A stretch of 64,000 bases of DNA. It comes from Halomonas caseinilytica. GTDB taxonomy: Bacteria; Pseudomonadota; Gammaproteobacteria; Pseudomonadales; Halomonadaceae. Numbering within the stretch: the stretch's first letter is position 1; each line of letters begins with the position of its first letter. The position numbers and the translations under genes are program-made. The notes beneath the pieces are model-generated. The model made no database searches. It was not told where the DNA came from and saw only the letters and a list, made by a program, of their open reading frames with translations. Shown here one piece after another: positions 30,313 to 41,140 of the stretch. The stretch covers positions 124,001 to 188,000 of the forward strand of contig NZ_BDEP01000002.1 of assembly GCF_001662305.1 (NCBI RefSeq). The letters are read 5' to 3'.

Positions 30313-30693
30313 TTACTCCCCGCGCATGAAGCGCTTGATCTCGCGGCGCTGGCGCTTGTCGGGTCGCTTGAAGGGATGTTGCATGGCCTCATTGGCCTGA
30401 CGTCGGCGCTCGGCCTCCTTCGTTCGACGCGCCTCGCTCTCCGCCGTCTCGCGGTAAAGCAGGCGAGCCTCGGGAGCACCGCGTCGCTGGTCCGACAACG
30501 CCATCACTTCGACTTCCCAGACATCCCACCCCTGGGGCACCTTGATCAAGGCACCGATTTCGACGTTCTTGCTGGTCTTGGCCCGGCCACCATCATAGTG
30601 CACCTTGCCACCTTCGATGGCTTTCTTGGCGAGCGCACGGGTCTTGAAGAAGCGCGCGGCCCACAGCCACTTGTCGAGCCTGACGTTATCCAT
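30313..30693 (-). CDS. hslR: Ribosome-associated heat shock protein Hsp15
   Basis: 126 aa. S4-type RNA-binding domain at the N-terminus (VRLDKWLWAARFFKTRALA) and a highly basic C-terminus (KRPDKRQRREIKRF). Hsp15 rescues blocked 50S subunits carrying nascent chain-tRNA. The ATG at 30693 overlaps the yrfG end by 8 nt, so the genes are co-translated. Confidence 0.93.
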   Translation of the reverse strand: MDNVRLDKWLWAARFFKTRALAKKAIEGGKVHYDGGRAKTSKNVEIGALIKVPQGWDVWEVEVMALSDQRRGAPEARLLYRETAESEARRTKEAERRRQANEAMQHPFKRPDKRQRREIKRFMRGE

Positions 30694-31366
30694 GAATACC
30701 TCCCTTGGGCGGCAGGTCCTCGGGCAGCAGCGCCGCGAACCGATCCAGAGCAATGAAAGACTCGAGCTCACGACCCGGTCGCTGGCTGTCGGGCTGCAGA
30801 ATGCCCAGCAGGTGACGAATGCCGAATTCGCGCGCGCTCTCCAGCACCGAGGGGTTGTCGTCGATGAACAGGGTGCGGGCCGGATCGAAAGGTTCCACTT
30901 CCTGAAGGGCGAACCAGAACGCCTGCTCTTCCTTGGGAACACCAAGATCGGCGGACGAGACGATGGCATCGAGGTAATCCTCGAGACCGGTCAGCGGCAG
31001 CTTCAGTGCCAGGCTCTCGCGATCGGCGTTGGTTGCCAGGATCACCCGTGGATGGGCCTGCTTGAGCCATGTCAGGAAATCCAGGGCGTCACCGCGCAAG
31101 CCGATCAGGTGTTGGACCTCGCGCTTGAGCGCCAGGATGTCGACCCCGAGCTCACGACGCCAGTAAGCCAGGCTGTACCAGTCCAGAGTCCCCTGCTCGC
31201 GGATGATGCGCGCACGAACCTCTTCCTGGGTGGCGTCGTCGAGGCGGTGCAGCTCCACGTAGCGCCGTGGCAGGTGCTCGAGCCAGAAATGGCTGTCGAA
31301 ATGCAGGTCCAGCAAAGTGCCGTCCATGTCCAGCAGGACGGTATCAATGGCACGCCAGTCGATCAT
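30686..31366 (-). CDS. yrfG: GMP/IMP nucleotidase, HAD family
   Basis: 226 aa. HAD motifs: I, LLDMDGTLLD; II, ILATNAD; III/IV, Lys in GVPKEEQAFW and FIDDNPSVL. Synteny with hslR-hslO and the match to E. coli YrfG support a purine nucleotidase. The ATG at 31366 has GAGGAG upstream. Divergent from nudE. Confidence 0.9.
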   Translation of the reverse strand: MIDWRAIDTVLLDMDGTLLDLHFDSHFWLEHLPRRYVELHRLDDATQEEVRARIIREQGTLDWYSLAYWRRELGVDILALKREVQHLIGLRGDALDFLTWLKQAHPRVILATNADRESLALKLPLTGLEDYLDAIVSSADLGVPKEEQAFWFALQEVEPFDPARTLFIDDNPSVLESAREFGIRHLLGILQPDSQRPGRELESFIALDRFAALLPEDLPPKGGIHG

Positions 31367-31472
31367 GGGCTCCTCGTGGGTGACGCGATGGCGTCTCGCA
31401 GGTAGTAGGCGTGATAGTGTAACCAATCGACATTGACGACGCATTTCGACGCCCTCATCGACTGGAGTCCCC

Positions 31473-32054
31473 ATGGCCGAACATCACGCTAAACCGCATG
31501 TCCTGTCGCGACGCAGCGTCGCCACGAGCCGCCTGTTCAACATCGAGGAAATGGAACTACGCTTCGCCAACGGCGCCGAGCGCACTTTCGAGCGGCTGAG
31601 CGGCAATGCCAGGGGCGGCGGCGCGGTGATGATCGTCGCCATGCCCGATCCCGAGCATGTGTTGCTGATTCGCGAGTACGCCGCCGGCCTCGAGGAGTAT
31701 GCCCTGACGCTGCCCAAGGGACTGGTGGATCCCGGCGAGGATGTCGTGGCCGCCGCCAACCGCGAGCTGATGGAGGAATGTGGCTTCGGCGCCCACCGCC
31801 TCGAACCGCTGGTGGAACTGACCCTGGCCCCCAATTACATGTGCCATCGCATGCAGGTCATGCTCGCCACCGACCTCTATCCCAGGCGGCTTCCTGGCGA
31901 CGAGCCCGAGCCCTTGATCGTGGAAACCCACGCCATCGACGAAATCGGCTCCCTTCTGGCAAGGGACGACTTCCACGAGGCGCGGGCCATCGCCGCCCTG
32001 TTCATTGCCAGAGACAAGATGCGCGCCGAGTCGACCACCCCAGCCCTGTGGTAG
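31473..32054 (+). CDS. nudE: ADP compounds hydrolase NudE
   Basis: 193 aa. The Nudix box is complete: GLVDPGEDVVAAANRELMEE then CG. NudE hydrolyses NADH, ADP-ribose and Ap3A type substrates. Location next to yrfG and hslR is as in E. coli, although igaA (yrfF) is absent here. Confidence 0.92.
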   Translation: MAEHHAKPHVLSRRSVATSRLFNIEEMELRFANGAERTFERLSGNARGGGAVMIVAMPDPEHVLLIREYAAGLEEYALTLPKGLVDPGEDVVAAANRELMEECGFGAHRLEPLVELTLAPNYMCHRMQVMLATDLYPRRLPGDEPEPLIVETHAIDEIGSLLARDDFHEARAIAALFIARDKMRAESTTPALW

Positions 32055-32060
32055 GGCCCG

Positions 32061-33170
32061 TCAGGCGGACTCGCCGTTCCCCTGGGCATGCAGCAATCGA
32101 CGACGGACGCCATTGCCTTCCTTGAGCTTGACCCAGCGCCCCTGCCGGTAGCTGTCGAGCCCGGCTTCGAGCAGCGACATCGTGTCCAGGGCCTCTTCGG
32201 CGCTCACCGGCGGTGGCGTTCCCCTCAATAGCGTCTTGGCGATGCCGTCATAGTAGGCTCGATAGTCGCCTGCCTCGCCGGGCAACTCATGACTGACCAA
32301 CGAGACCTCATCGCCCTGCCCTTCATCGAGCGTCAACCGACCGGGATTGTCATCCTCGCCCCAGCCCACTTCCGGCGTTTCGCCGGCCTTGAGCCAGGCT
32401 TCCTGGGGATCGAGGCCATACTTGATGAAACTGCCTCGCGTGCCATACACCGCAAAACGCGGTGTCGGCTCGGCCACCAGGGAACTGGCGCCGAGGATCA
32501 CGCGCGTGCCCTCATAATCCAGCACCGCCAGGAAGTCATCGTCGATCTCGGCACCGTCCCGCGCGGTCGACAACTCCAGCAGAATCGCCCGCGGCATGCC
32601 GAACAACTCCCGAGCCTGGTCGAGCAGGTGCGGCCCCAGGTCGAACCAGATGCCGCTGCCAGGGCGATGATGATCCCGCCAGCGATCGCTGACATGGGGC
32701 CGGAACCGATCGAAACGGGACTCCAGCGCCGCGACCCGCCCCAACTCGCCACGCTCGAGCAGCGACTTGAGCGTCAGGAAGTCACTGTCCCAGCGACGGT
32801 TGTGGAAGACGCTGAGCAAGCGATCCACCGTATCAGCTTGCGATTTCAACTGACGCGCCTCGGCCAGCGACACCGACATGGGCTTGTCGATCACCACGTG
32901 CTTGCCGGCAGACAATGCCGACTTGGCCAGCGGAAAGTGGGACTCGTTGGGCGTGGCGATCACCACCAGGTCGATATCCCTGTCGGCGAACAACGCCTGG
33001 GACCTGGCATGCACCGTCACATCGGGATACACCGCCTGCACCTTTGCCGCGTCGCCACTGACCACGGCGGACAACTCCAGGCCCGGAGCCGCCTGTATCA
33101 GAGGCGCGTGAAAGGTTCTGCCGGCCATGCCGAAGCCGATCAGGCCAACGTTGAGGGTCTGAGTCTTCAT
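32061..33170 (-). CDS. Gfo/Idh/MocA family oxidoreductase (YdgJ-like)
   Basis: 369 aa. N-terminal Rossmann motif VGLIGFGMAGRTFHAPL and the family signature EKP-like VIDKPMSVSLAEA. The C-terminal alpha/beta domain has DLGPHLLDQARELFG. Such enzymes act on sugars, polyols or similar compounds with NAD(P); the substrate cannot be told. The start at 33170 is chosen for similarity to relatives; 33191 is possible. Convergent with nudE. Confidence 0.87.
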   Translation of the reverse strand: MKTQTLNVGLIGFGMAGRTFHAPLIQAAPGLELSAVVSGDAAKVQAVYPDVTVHARSQALFADRDIDLVVIATPNESHFPLAKSALSAGKHVVIDKPMSVSLAEARQLKSQADTVDRLLSVFHNRRWDSDFLTLKSLLERGELGRVAALESRFDRFRPHVSDRWRDHHRPGSGIWFDLGPHLLDQARELFGMPRAILLELSTARDGAEIDDDFLAVLDYEGTRVILGASSLVAEPTPRFAVYGTRGSFIKYGLDPQEAWLKAGETPEVGWGEDDNPGRLTLDEGQGDEVSLVSHELPGEAGDYRAYYDGIAKTLLRGTPPPVSAEEALDTMSLLEAGLDSYRQGRWVKLKEGNGVRRRLLHAQGNGESA

Positions 33171-33247
33171 ACCAAGGCGTCCTAGCAACAATGAAGATGA
33201 GGCCCCGGCAAGCTAGCCGGGGGAATCCGATCCAGGCGACCAGGCGC

Positions 33248-35092
33248 TCAATCGAGCTTGGTCAGGTCGCGCACCGCGCCCTTGTCCGCGGATGTCGCCA
33301 ACAGCGCATAGGCCTTGAGCGCCGCGGACACCTTGCGGACACGCTGGACGGTCGGTTTCCAGGCATCGCGCCCGCGCGCCTGCTGAGCCTGGCGACGTCG
33401 CTCGAGCTCCTCGTCGGAGAGCAGGACGTCGATGGCGCGTCCCGGGATATCGATGCGAATCGTATCGCCGCTCTCGACCAGCCCGATAGCGCCTCCCGCC
33501 GCCGCTTCAGGCGAGACGTGACCGATCGAAAGCCCCGATGTACCACCGGAGAAGCGACCGTCGGTGAGCAGGGCGCACGCCTTGCCTAGCCCCTTCGACT
33601 TGAGATAGGAGGTCGGGTAGAGCATTTCCTGCATGCCCGGGCCGCCCTTGGGGCCCTCGTAGCGGATCACCACCACATCGCCCTCTTTTACCTGGCCGCC
33701 AAGGATGTGCTCCACCGCCTGGTCCTGGGACTCGACGACATGCGCCGGCCCCTCGAACACCAGGATCGACTCGTCGACCCCGGCCGTCTTCACCACGCAG
33801 CCATCGCGGGCGATATTGCCGTGCAGCACGGCGAGCCCGCCCTCTTTCGAAAAGGCATGCTCGAGATCACGGATGCAGCCGGTGGCCCGGTCGCCATCGA
33901 GGCTCGGCCAACGAGCGCTCTGGGAGAATGCCGTCTGGGTCGGCACACCGCCGGGGCCGGCCCGATAGAACTCCACCACGTCGGCACTCGGCGAGCGCAT
34001 GATATCCCAGGTCTCGAGCGCCTCGGCCAAGCTGTCGCCATAGACGGTGGGCACTCGGGTATCCAGCACGCCTGCCCGGTCCAGCTCGCCGAGAATGGCC
34101 ATGATGCCGCCGGCGCGATGAACGTCCTCGATGTGATACTTCTGGGTATTGGGCGCCACCTTGCACAACTGCGGCACCTCCCGGGAGAGGCGATCGATAT
34201 CGGTCATGGTGAAATCGATCTCCGCCTCCTGGGCGGCAGCCAGCAGGTGCAGGATGGTATTGGTGGAACCGCCCATGGCGATGTCTAGCGTCATGGCGTT
34301 CTTGAAGGCCGCCTTGGAGCCGATGGCGCGAGGCAGCAGGTGCGCCTCGTCACCCTCGTAGTAGCGCTTGGCCAGCTCGACGATGCGGTGCCCCGCCGTC
34401 TCGAAGAGCCGGCGGCGATCGGAATGGGTCGCCACCACGGTGCCATTGCCCGGCAGCGCCAGCCCCAGCGCCTCGGTCAGACAGTTCATGGAGTTGGCGG
34501 TGAACATGCCCGAGCAGCTACCGCAGGTCGGGCAGGCGCTACGCTCCACCTCGGAGAGCGTCTCGTCGTCCACCGAGTCGTCGGCAGCCATGACCATGGC
34601 ATCGACCAGATCCAGCCCATGATCCAGCAGCTTGGTCTTGCCGGCCTCCATCGGCCCGCCGGAGACGAAGATCACCGGCACGTTGAGGCGCATCGCGGCC
34701 ATCAGCATTCCCGGCGTGATCTTGTCGCAGTTGGAAATGCACACCAGGGCATCGGCACAGTGGGCATTGACCATGTACTCGACGCTGTCGGCGATGATGT
34801 CGCGGCTCGGCAGCGAATAGAGCATGCCATCGTGGCCCATGGCGATACCGTCATCGACGGCGATAGTGTTGAACTCCTTGGCCACGCCACCGGCCTTTTC
34901 GATCTCCCGGGCCACCAGCTGGCCCATGTCCTTCAGGTGCACGTGCCCCGGCACGAACTGGGTGAAGGAATTGGCCACGGCGATGATCGGCTTGTGGAAA
35001 TCATCGTCCTTCATGCCGGTGGCGCGCCACAGGGCGCGGGCACCGGCCATGTTGCGGCCGGCAGTGGTGGTTCGGGAGCGGTACTCGGGCAT
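33248..35092 (-). CDS. ilvD: Dihydroxy-acid dehydratase
   Basis: 614 aa. Iron-sulfur cysteines are in [13 protein letters not shown] and [38 protein letters not shown] is conserved near the C-terminus. Third step of valine/isoleucine synthesis. No ilvBNC genes adjacent. AGAGGA lies upstream of the ATG. Confidence 0.97.
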   Translation of the reverse strand: MPEYRSRTTTAGRNMAGARALWRATGMKDDDFHKPIIAVANSFTQFVPGHVHLKDMGQLVAREIEKAGGVAKEFNTIAVDDGIAMGHDGMLYSLPSRDIIADSVEYMVNAHCADALVCISNCDKITPGMLMAAMRLNVPVIFVSGGPMEAGKTKLLDHGLDLVDAMVMAADDSVDDETLSEVERSACPTCGSCSGMFTANSMNCLTEALGLALPGNGTVVATHSDRRRLFETAGHRIVELAKRYYEGDEAHLLPRAIGSKAAFKNAMTLDIAMGGSTNTILHLLAAAQEAEIDFTMTDIDRLSREVPQLCKVAPNTQKYHIEDVHRAGGIMAILGELDRAGVLDTRVPTVYGDSLAEALETWDIMRSPSADVVEFYRAGPGGVPTQTAFSQSARWPSLDGDRATGCIRDLEHAFSKEGGLAVLHGNIARDGCVVKTAGVDESILVFEGPAHVVESQDQAVEHILGGQVKEGDVVVIRYEGPKGGPGMQEMLYPTSYLKSKGLGKACALLTDGRFSGGTSGLSIGHVSPEAAAGGAIGLVESGDTIRIDIPGRAIDVLLSDEELERRRQAQQARGRDAWKPTVQRVRKVSAALKAYALLATSADKGAVRDLTKLD

Positions 35093-35279
35093 GGGATCCT
35101 CTTGCTCAGTCACGCCGCCTCCGGCGGGCGCACAGCCGCCTGACGGTCTCGGTGTCCAGGTTGGACTCCGATTCTGGCATGAGAGGCGCAGGCATGCCAG
35201 ATGCGGCGGCCTGCTGCCGGGCCGGCGCTTCGGCGCCCACACAGGCCCCTTGCTTGCCGTGACGCGCCCTCGATCAGCC

Positions 35280-36308
35280 TCAGGCGCTGAAGTTGAGCAT
35301 CCGCTCCAGCGGCTTGAGCGCGCGCTGACGCAACGCCTCGTCGACGAAGATTTCGCCGCTGCCATGACGCAGGGCGCCTGCCAGGTTGTCCAGGGCGTTC
35401 ATCGCCATCCAGGGGCAATGGGCGCAGCTCTTGCAGGTAGCGCCATCGCCGGCCGTGGGTGCTTCGAAGAGCGTCTTTTCCGGTACCGCCTGCTGCATCT
35501 TGAAGAAGATGCCTCGGTCGGTGGCCACGATCAGTTCCTGCTGCGGCAGTTCCTTGGCGGCCTTGATCAACTGGGAGGTGGAACCGGCGACGTCGGCCAG
35601 TTCGACCACTGAGGACGGCGATTCCGGATGCACCAGCACCGCCGCGTCGGGATACAACCCCTTGAGGTCCTCGACCCCCTTGGCCTTGAATTCTTCGTGG
35701 ACGATGCAGGCACCGTCCCAGAGCAGCATGTCGGCCCCGGTCTTGCGCTGGATGTAGCCGCCCAGATGCTTGTCCGGAGCCCACAGGATCTTCTCGCCCC
35801 GCGCCTGCAGGTGCTCGATCACGTCCACGGCGATGGAAGATGTCACGACCCAGTCGGCACGTGCCTTCACCGCCGCCGAGGTGTTGGCGTAGACCACCAC
35901 GGTGCGATCCGGATGCGCGTCGCAGAAGGCCGAGAATTCGTCGGCCGGACAGCCGACGTCCAGCGAGCAGGTTGCCTCCAGGGTCGGCATCAGCACGCGC
36001 TTCTCCGGCGAGAGGATCTTGGCCGTCTCGCCCATGAAACGCACACCGGCCACCACCAGGGTGTCGGCCTCGTGACGCGCACCGAAGCGCGCCATCTCCA
36101 GGGAGTCGGCCACGCAGCCGCCCGTCTCTTCGGCCAGTTGTTGAATGGCATCGTCGGTATAGTAATGCGCCACCAGGACGGCGTTGTTGGCCTCGAGCAG
36201 TCGCTTGATCTCCTCGACGCGCGCTTCGTCCTCGGCGGGAATACGGGTGGGGCAATAGCGGCGTGCCAGCTGTTCGCGCAGCTCGGCACGGGAAGTCATG
36301 ATCGTCAT
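35280..36308 (-). CDS. nadA: Quinolinate synthase
   Basis: 342 aa; condenses iminoaspartate with DHAP to quinolinate in NAD synthesis, [4Fe-4S] enzyme. Closely follows E. coli Nad[51 protein letters not shown], and [13 protein letters not shown] near the C-terminus. Start ATG at 36308 or, equally possible, 36299. A good promoter lies upstream with a leader of about 180 nt. Confidence 0.95.
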   Translation of the reverse strand: MTIMTSRAELREQLARRYCPTRIPAEDEARVEEIKRLLEANNAVLVAHYYTDDAIQQLAEETGGCVADSLEMARFGARHEADTLVVAGVRFMGETAKILSPEKRVLMPTLEATCSLDVGCPADEFSAFCDAHPDRTVVVYANTSAAVKARADWVVTSSIAVDVIEHLQARGEKILWAPDKHLGGYIQRKTGADMLLWDGACIVHEEFKAKGVEDLKGLYPDAAVLVHPESPSSVVELADVAGSTSQLIKAAKELPQQELIVATDRGIFFKMQQAVPEKTLFEAPTAGDGATCKSCAHCPWMAMNALDNLAGALRHGSGEIFVDEALRQRALKPLERMLNFSA

Positions 36309-36491
36309 CGTGTCTACCACTGTGACCGGCAGGGCATCCCCCTGCGTTACACCAGGTGCCGGGATTCGTGCGCTCCGCACGGCTCGACACACCAGAGGGC
36401 CAACCGTTGCGTCTCTCGCTGTGGTCGACCCGCGTCTCTTGCGACCGATTCGCGCTCCGCGATGCCGGTGCAATGAAAATGACGTTGTTCG

Positions 36492-36520
36492 ATAATGACG
36501 CTGACACGCTCGGGTTGCAA
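36492..36520 (-). promoter_or_regulatory. nadA promoter
   Basis: On the minus strand TTGCAA and CATTAT are exactly 17 nt apart. The leader to nadA is unusually long (about 175 nt); no riboswitch or attenuator was recognised in 36309-36490. Confidence 0.55.
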
Positions 36521-36567
36521 GTTCGACCGGTTCGGCGGCCTCGTGCACGCCCGCAGCCCGACAGACG

Positions 36568-36600
36568 AAAACGCCCCCGCCTCGAAACGAGGCGGGGGCG
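36568..36600 (-). terminator. Rho-independent terminator of the tRNA-Lys genes
   Basis: CGCCCCCGCCTCG and CGAGGCGGGGGCG form a 13-bp stem with an AAA loop; the minus strand continues with TTTT. It starts 8 nt after the second tRNA-Lys. Confidence 0.88.
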
Positions 36601-36607
36601 CGATATC

Positions 36608-36683
36608 TGGTGGGTCGTGTAGGATTCGAACCTACGACCAATTGGTTAAAAGCCAACTGCTCTACCAACTGAGCTAACGACCC
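36608..36683 (-). tRNA. tRNA-Lys (UUU), copy 2
   Basis: 76 nt including encoded CCA. Acceptor stem GGGTCGT/ACGACCC, anticodon TTT in the context GGCTTTTAACC, T-arm GGTTCGAATCC. Identical to the copy at 36718-36793, 34 nt apart; both probably come from one transcript. Confidence 0.97.
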
Positions 36684-36717
36684 GGCATGGCCCTGATGAG
36701 GCCAACACAGGTTCGGT

Positions 36718-36793
36718 TGGTGGGTCGTGTAGGATTCGAACCTACGACCAATTGGTTAAAAGCCAACTGCTCTACCAACTGAGCTAACGACCC
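36718..36793 (-). tRNA. tRNA-Lys (UUU), copy 1
   Basis: 76 nt including encoded CCA, same sequence as the other tRNA-Lys. It is the promoter-proximal copy. The cloverleaf is intact, with anticodon TTT. Confidence 0.97.
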
Positions 36794-36810
36794 CTGCCGA
36801 ACGGGTGCAC

Positions 36811-36839
36811 ATAATACGGATGGGCCCGGTCGCTGGCAA
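36811..36839 (-). promoter_or_regulatory. Promoter of the tRNA-Lys genes
   Basis: On the minus strand TTGCCA and TATTAT are 17 nt apart, ending 17 nt before the first tRNA-Lys. Close to consensus in sequence and spacing. Confidence 0.75.
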
Positions 36840-36936
36840 GCGATTTTTTCATCGTCAGGCGATCAGCTTGCCAACGAGTCCTGCAAAAACAGCGACCTTG
36901 CATGCCGCAGCCCCCGAGCCACACCGCCTTGCGGGA

Positions 36937-37800
36937 TCAGCGCCCCCTGTTCCGGGGTGACTTGGGTTTGCGCACTCCCTGTACCGGACGTCGCTTGTTC
37001 TTGTCACGACTCCAGCGATTCTTTTCATCGGGCGTCAGTTCCGGCACCTTGCGCGATGGCAGCCCTGCCTGGCCGGCCAGGTCGTCGATCTCGTCCTGGC
37101 CGAGTTCGACCCACTCCCCCGCCTTGGCGCGCTTGTCGAGGAAAATATTGCCATAGCGCACGCGCTTGAGACGGCTGACGGTGAGGTTCTGGGACTCCCA
37201 CAGCCGGCGCACCTCGCGGTTGCGGCCCTCCATGATGACCACATGGAACCAGGTATTGATGCCCTCGCCGCCGAACTCCTGCACATCGGTGAAGCGCGCC
37301 GGACCATCATCGAGCATCACGCCCTCGACCATCGACTTGATGTGCTCCATGGTCACCTCGCCCATCACGCGTACCGCGTATTCGCGCTCGATCTGGGTGG
37401 CGGGATGCATCAACCGGTTGGCCAGCTCACCGTCGGTGGTGAACAGCAGCAACCCGCTGGTGTTGATGTCCAGCCGGCCGATGGCGATCCAGCGCTCGCC
37501 CTTGAGGCGCGGCAGGCGATCGAAGACGGTACGACGTCCTTCCGGATCCTTGCGCGTGCACAGCTCGCCTTCCGGCTTGTTGTACATGATCACCCGGCGG
37601 GGCACGTCGTCGGCACCACGCAGGGTCACCGGACGATCGTCGAAGGCCACCTTGTCGCGCAGCTCGATCCGGTCTCCCAGGGTCGCCACCTGGCCGTTGA
37701 CCTTGACCCGGCCATCGGCGATGGCGGTTTCCATTTCACGGCGCGACCCCAGCCCCGCCCGGGCCAGGACCTTCTGCAGTTTTTCGCTGGTGTTACTCAT
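36937..37800 (-). CDS. rluB: 23S rRNA pseudouridine(2605) synthase
   Basis: 287 aa. N-terminal S4 domain ([18 protein letters not shown]) and an RsuA-type catalytic core with the active Asp in [12 protein letters not shown]. The basic C-terminal tail (KSPRNRGR) is typical of RluB. It overlaps the scpB stop by one base (ATGA), so it is translated with the scp genes. Confidence 0.92.
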   Translation of the reverse strand: MSNTSEKLQKVLARAGLGSRREMETAIADGRVKVNGQVATLGDRIELRDKVAFDDRPVTLRGADDVPRRVIMYNKPEGELCTRKDPEGRRTVFDRLPRLKGERWIAIGRLDINTSGLLLFTTDGELANRLMHPATQIEREYAVRVMGEVTMEHIKSMVEGVMLDDGPARFTDVQEFGGEGINTWFHVVIMEGRNREVRRLWESQNLTVSRLKRVRYGNIFLDKRAKAGEWVELGQDEIDDLAGQAGLPSRKVPELTPDEKNRWSRDKNKRRPVQGVRKPKSPRNRGR

Positions 37801-38711
37801 CAGTCGTCTGTCTCACTTGTCGTGGATTCCGTCCCCGCAGCAGCGTCCTCGTCGACGCGGCCACGGGCACGCTCGGACAGCCGAGCCTCGATATCGGCGA
37901 AGCTCGGACTCGTCCGCTCGGACGCCGTCCCGGCGTGTCTCTCGTTCTCGTCGGCCATCCCGGTCGACGGCTCGCCGGATCGAGCCGGCGATTCTTCTTG
38001 CTCGGCGACGACCGTCTCCGGTGTCGCCTCCTCGAATTCCCGGTCACTGCCGCTCTCGGACTCGCCCGTCGCCTCGGTGTCGTCCTCGGGACCATCGATG
38101 GGCTCATCCGCCTGCGCCAGTACCTCCTGCTGGGGAGGTGGCGGCTCGTCCTCCTGATGCGACGCTTCCTCGCCGAAACTCTTGAGTTCGTGCATCGGCG
38201 GCAGCTCGTCGAGCGTCTTGAGGCCAAAGTCGTCGAGAAAGGACCGCGTCGTCGCGTAGACCGCCGGTCGACCGGGAACATCACGGTGCCCCACGACCCT
38301 GACCCAGCCTCGATCGACCAGAGTGCGCATGATGGAGCCGCTCACCGAAACGCCACGCACCTCCTCGATGTCGGCCCGCGTCACCGGCTGGCGGTAGGCG
38401 ATCATCGCCAGGGTCTCGAGCAGCGCCCGCGAATAGCGCTGGGGGCGCTCATCCCACAGCCGCGAGACCCAGCTCGAGAGCCGCGGCCGGATGCGCAGCT
38501 GGTAGCCCGAGGCGGTTTCTAGCAGCTCCATGGCGCCGCGCTCGTGGCGCGTCTCGAGGCGCCTCAGGGCCTCGCGCAGGGCGCGTCGGGGCGGCAGCTC
38601 ATGGTCGTCGAACAGGCTCTCCAGCCGCTCCAGCGAGAGCGGCTCCCCGGCGGCGAGCAGCGCGGCCTCGAGGATCTCGTCCAGGGCCTCGGGAATTTCC
38701 ATGGCGGTCAT
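37800..38711 (-). CDS. scpB: Segregation and condensation protein B
   Basis: 303 aa. Residues 1 to about 185 are the tandem winged-helix ScpB core ([38 protein letters not shown]). The remaining 115 or so residues are a low-complexity tail very rich in Glu, Asp, Ser and Thr, not part of the usual protein (about 200 aa). ScpB binds ScpA and SMC/MukB-like complexes in chromosome condensation. Overlaps scpA by 4 nt. Confidence 0.92.
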   Translation of the reverse strand: MTAMEIPEALDEILEAALLAAGEPLSLERLESLFDDHELPPRRALREALRRLETRHERGAMELLETASGYQLRIRPRLSSWVSRLWDERPQRYSRALLETLAMIAYRQPVTRADIEEVRGVSVSGSIMRTLVDRGWVRVVGHRDVPGRPAVYATTRSFLDDFGLKTLDELPPMHELKSFGEEASHQEDEPPPPQQEVLAQADEPIDGPEDDTEATGESESGSDREFEEATPETVVAEQEESPARSGEPSTGMADENERHAGTASERTSPSFADIEARLSERARGRVDEDAAAGTESTTSETDD

Positions 38712-39643
38712 GGCGACTGGCTCCCTTGGTCGTCGTCATCCGCGAAGGGGCTCTCCCCTTCTGGCTCGTCGTCAGCGTAGACGTCTTCTTCTGCCTCGTC
38801 GTCCTGCGGGCCGCCCCGGGCGCGGACATGAATCGGCGACAGCGGGGCGTTCTGCACGATCTCGATCAAGGACTCCTTGGCCAGCTCAAGAATCGCCATG
38901 AAAGTGACGACCACACCGGCTCGCCCTTCCTCGAGACTGAACAGCGACTCGAAGGGCGTATGGTGCTCATGACTCAAGCGCTCCATGATCGCCAGCATGC
39001 GCTCGCGGGTGGAGAGCACCTCGCGGCTGATCTGGTGAGCCTGGTTGAGCTCTGCCCGGCGCAGTATGCCGGCCAGCGCTCCCAGCAACTCATCGAGCTC
39101 CACCTCCGGATGGATCACTCGGGACTCGAGCGGCGGCAATGCCGCTCGCGCCGGAAACCAGTCGCGCCCCTGGCGCGGCAGATCGCCCAGCGACTCGGCG
39201 GCATTCTTGAGCCGCTCGTACTCCTGCAGGCGACGGATCAGCTCGGCGCGCGGATCCTCTTCCTCGTCGTCACCGCCTTCCTTGGGCGGCTTGGGCAACA
39301 GGGTGCGCGACTTGATCTCGGCCAGCATCGCCGCCATCAGCAGGTACTCGCCGGCCAGCTCGATCTCCATCGCCTTCATCAGCTCCACGTACTCGATGTA
39401 CTGGTGGGTGATGGCCGCCACGTCGATGGCCAGGATGTCCAGATTCTGGCGCCGGATCAGGTACAGCAGCAGATCCAGCGGCCCCTCGAAGGCCTCGAGA
39501 AAGACACGCAACGCCTCCGGCGGGATGTAGAGATCTTCCGGCAGTTGAGTGATCGGCTCGTCGAACAGCCGGCCCAACACCTCGGCGCTCTGGACGGCAC
39601 CGGCTTCGGTGGCGGCATCGGCGGGCTGTGGCGTATCGCTCAC
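38708..39643 (-). CDS. scpA: Segregation and condensation protein A
   Basis: 311 aa kleisin. Begins after an acidic extension with VFLEAFEGPLDLLLYLIRRQNLDI, the ScpA hallmark, and ends in a DE-rich tail. First gene of the scpA-scpB-rluB operon. It bridges SMC heads. Confidence 0.93.
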   Translation of the reverse strand: MSDTPQPADAATEAGAVQSAEVLGRLFDEPITQLPEDLYIPPEALRVFLEAFEGPLDLLLYLIRRQNLDILAIDVAAITHQYIEYVELMKAMEIELAGEYLLMAAMLAEIKSRTLLPKPPKEGGDDEEEDPRAELIRRLQEYERLKNAAESLGDLPRQGRDWFPARAALPPLESRVIHPEVELDELLGALAGILRRAELNQAHQISREVLSTRERMLAIMERLSHEHHTPFESLFSLEEGRAGVVVTFMAILELAKESLIEIVQNAPLSPIHVRARGGPQDDEAEEDVYADDEPEGESPFADDDDQGSQSP

Positions 39644-39755
39644 GCGTGACCTTCTCCTCGACTGCGCCTTACGGCGCGCCTGCGAAAAACGCGCAGTTTA
39701 GCAAGGCAGTCGAGGAGCGAACACGCCCGCGTGTCGCGAGGCGTCCGAATCGGTG

Positions 39756-40862
39756 TCAGGTCGCGCGGGCGAAGCGCCGGTAGATGAAGTCGGGACTGCC
39801 CGAGGCATCGATCACCGCCAGCGCCTGGACCTCGTCATGATAGGGCGATTGCTCGCAGACCGGGTCCATCTGGGCAGCGTCGCCGGTGAGCATCAGCGCC
39901 TGACAGCGGCAACCACCCCAGTCGATCTCCTTGCGCTCGCAGCTCTGGCAAGCATCGGGCATCCAGTCGGTGCCGCGGTAGGCGTTGAAGGCAGGGCTGT
40001 CGTACCAGATCTCGTCCAACGAATGCTCGGCGACGTTCCAGAACTCCAGGTGCGGGATCGACTCCGCCACGTGGCACGGCAGCACCTTGCCCGAGGGCGT
40101 GACGTTGAGCGACTGACGCCCCCAGCCGTTCATGCACGGCTTGGGCAGACGCGCGTAGTAATCCGGCACCACGGCGTCGATCACCAGCCGGCCCTGCAGG
40201 CGCTCGCGCGCGGCCTCGACCCGTTCGACGGCTTCCACAACCTGCTCCCGGGTGGGCATCAGGGCGGCCCGGTTGACCAGCGCCCAACCGTAGTACTGGG
40301 CGTGGGCGATCTCCAGGCGTCGCGCGCCGAGTTCCAGCGCCAGGTCGACGAAGTCGTCGATCTGATGCAGATTGGCGCGGTGAATCACCGCGTTGAGGGT
40401 CAGCGGCAGCCCGAGGTCGGTTACCTCGGCGGCGAAGGCCAGCTTGCGCACATGGGCGCCGGCCATGTTGGCGACGTGATCGGTGACCTCGGGCGTGGCG
40501 CCCTGGAGCGACAGCTGCACGTGGTCGAGCCCGGCATCCGCCAGCTCTTCCAGGCGGGCGCGGTCGAGGTTGACCCCGGCGGTGATCAGGTTGGCATAGA
40601 GCCCGGCGTCGACGCAGGCCGCCACCAGCTCGGGCAGGTCGGGCCGCAGGGCCGGCTCGCCGCCGGACAGATGCACCTGCAGCACGCCGAGCTCGGCGGC
40701 CTCGGCGAAGACGCGCCGCCAGGTCTCGGTGTCCAGCTCCTGCCGACGGCGCTCCAGCGCCACCGGGTTGGAGCAGTAGGGACACTGCAGCGGGCAGCGA
40801 TGCGTCAGCTCCGCCAGCAGGCCCATGGGCGGGCGGACGTCATAGGAGCGCGATGCCGTCAC
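39756..40862 (-). CDS. pqqE: PQQ biosynthesis radical SAM protein
   Basis: 368 aa. Radical SAM cysteines 23, 27 and 30 (CPLQCPYC) and a C-terminal SPASM region with further Cys ([19 protein letters not shown]). PqqE links Glu and Tyr of the PqqA peptide. The start is GTG at 40862, overlapping the pqqD stop in a GTGA. Last gene of the operon. Confidence 0.96.
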   Translation of the reverse strand: MTASRSYDVRPPMGLLAELTHRCPLQCPYCSNPVALERRRQELDTETWRRVFAEAAELGVLQVHLSGGEPALRPDLPELVAACVDAGLYANLITAGVNLDRARLEELADAGLDHVQLSLQGATPEVTDHVANMAGAHVRKLAFAAEVTDLGLPLTLNAVIHRANLHQIDDFVDLALELGARRLEIAHAQYYGWALVNRAALMPTREQVVEAVERVEAARERLQGRLVIDAVVPDYYARLPKPCMNGWGRQSLNVTPSGKVLPCHVAESIPHLEFWNVAEHSLDEIWYDSPAFNAYRGTDWMPDACQSCERKEIDWGGCRCQALMLTGDAAQMDPVCEQSPYHDEVQALAVIDASGSPDFIYRRFARAT

Positions 40863-41140
40863 GCGACCTCCAGCACACGCTTCTCGACCAGGCCCGCGAA
40901 CATGGCGATCACGTCCTCGGCGATGCGCTCGCGCGGTGCCTGGTAGGCCTCGCACAGGCGGTCGACGATCTCGCCGACGCGGCGCTCGCCGTCCACGTGG
41001 CCGATCACGGCCTGGGCGATGCCGTCGAGCTGGAAGACACGCTCGGGCGCCAGCAGCACCCAGCCGCCACGCTGCTTGTCCTCACGCAGCCTCACGCCAC
41101 GCGGGATGCGGACGATGTAGCTTTCCTGAATCTCGGTCAT
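40859..41140 (-). CDS. pqqD: PQQ biosynthesis peptide chaperone
   Basis: 93 aa. Small RRE-type peptide-binding protein that presents PqqA to PqqE. Contains [20 protein letters not shown] and [14 protein letters not shown]. Overlaps pqqC and pqqE by 4 nt each. Confidence 0.94.
   Translation of the reverse strand: MTEIQESYIVRIPRGVRLREDKQRGGWVLLAPERVFQLDGIAQAVIGHVDGERRVGEIVDRLCEAYQAPRERIAEDVIAMFAGLVEKRVLEVA

Noticed and set aside
36608..36793. Repeat pair resembling a CRISPR unit
   Set aside because: The two 76-nt repeats are tRNA-Lys genes with intact cloverleaf, anticodon and CCA.
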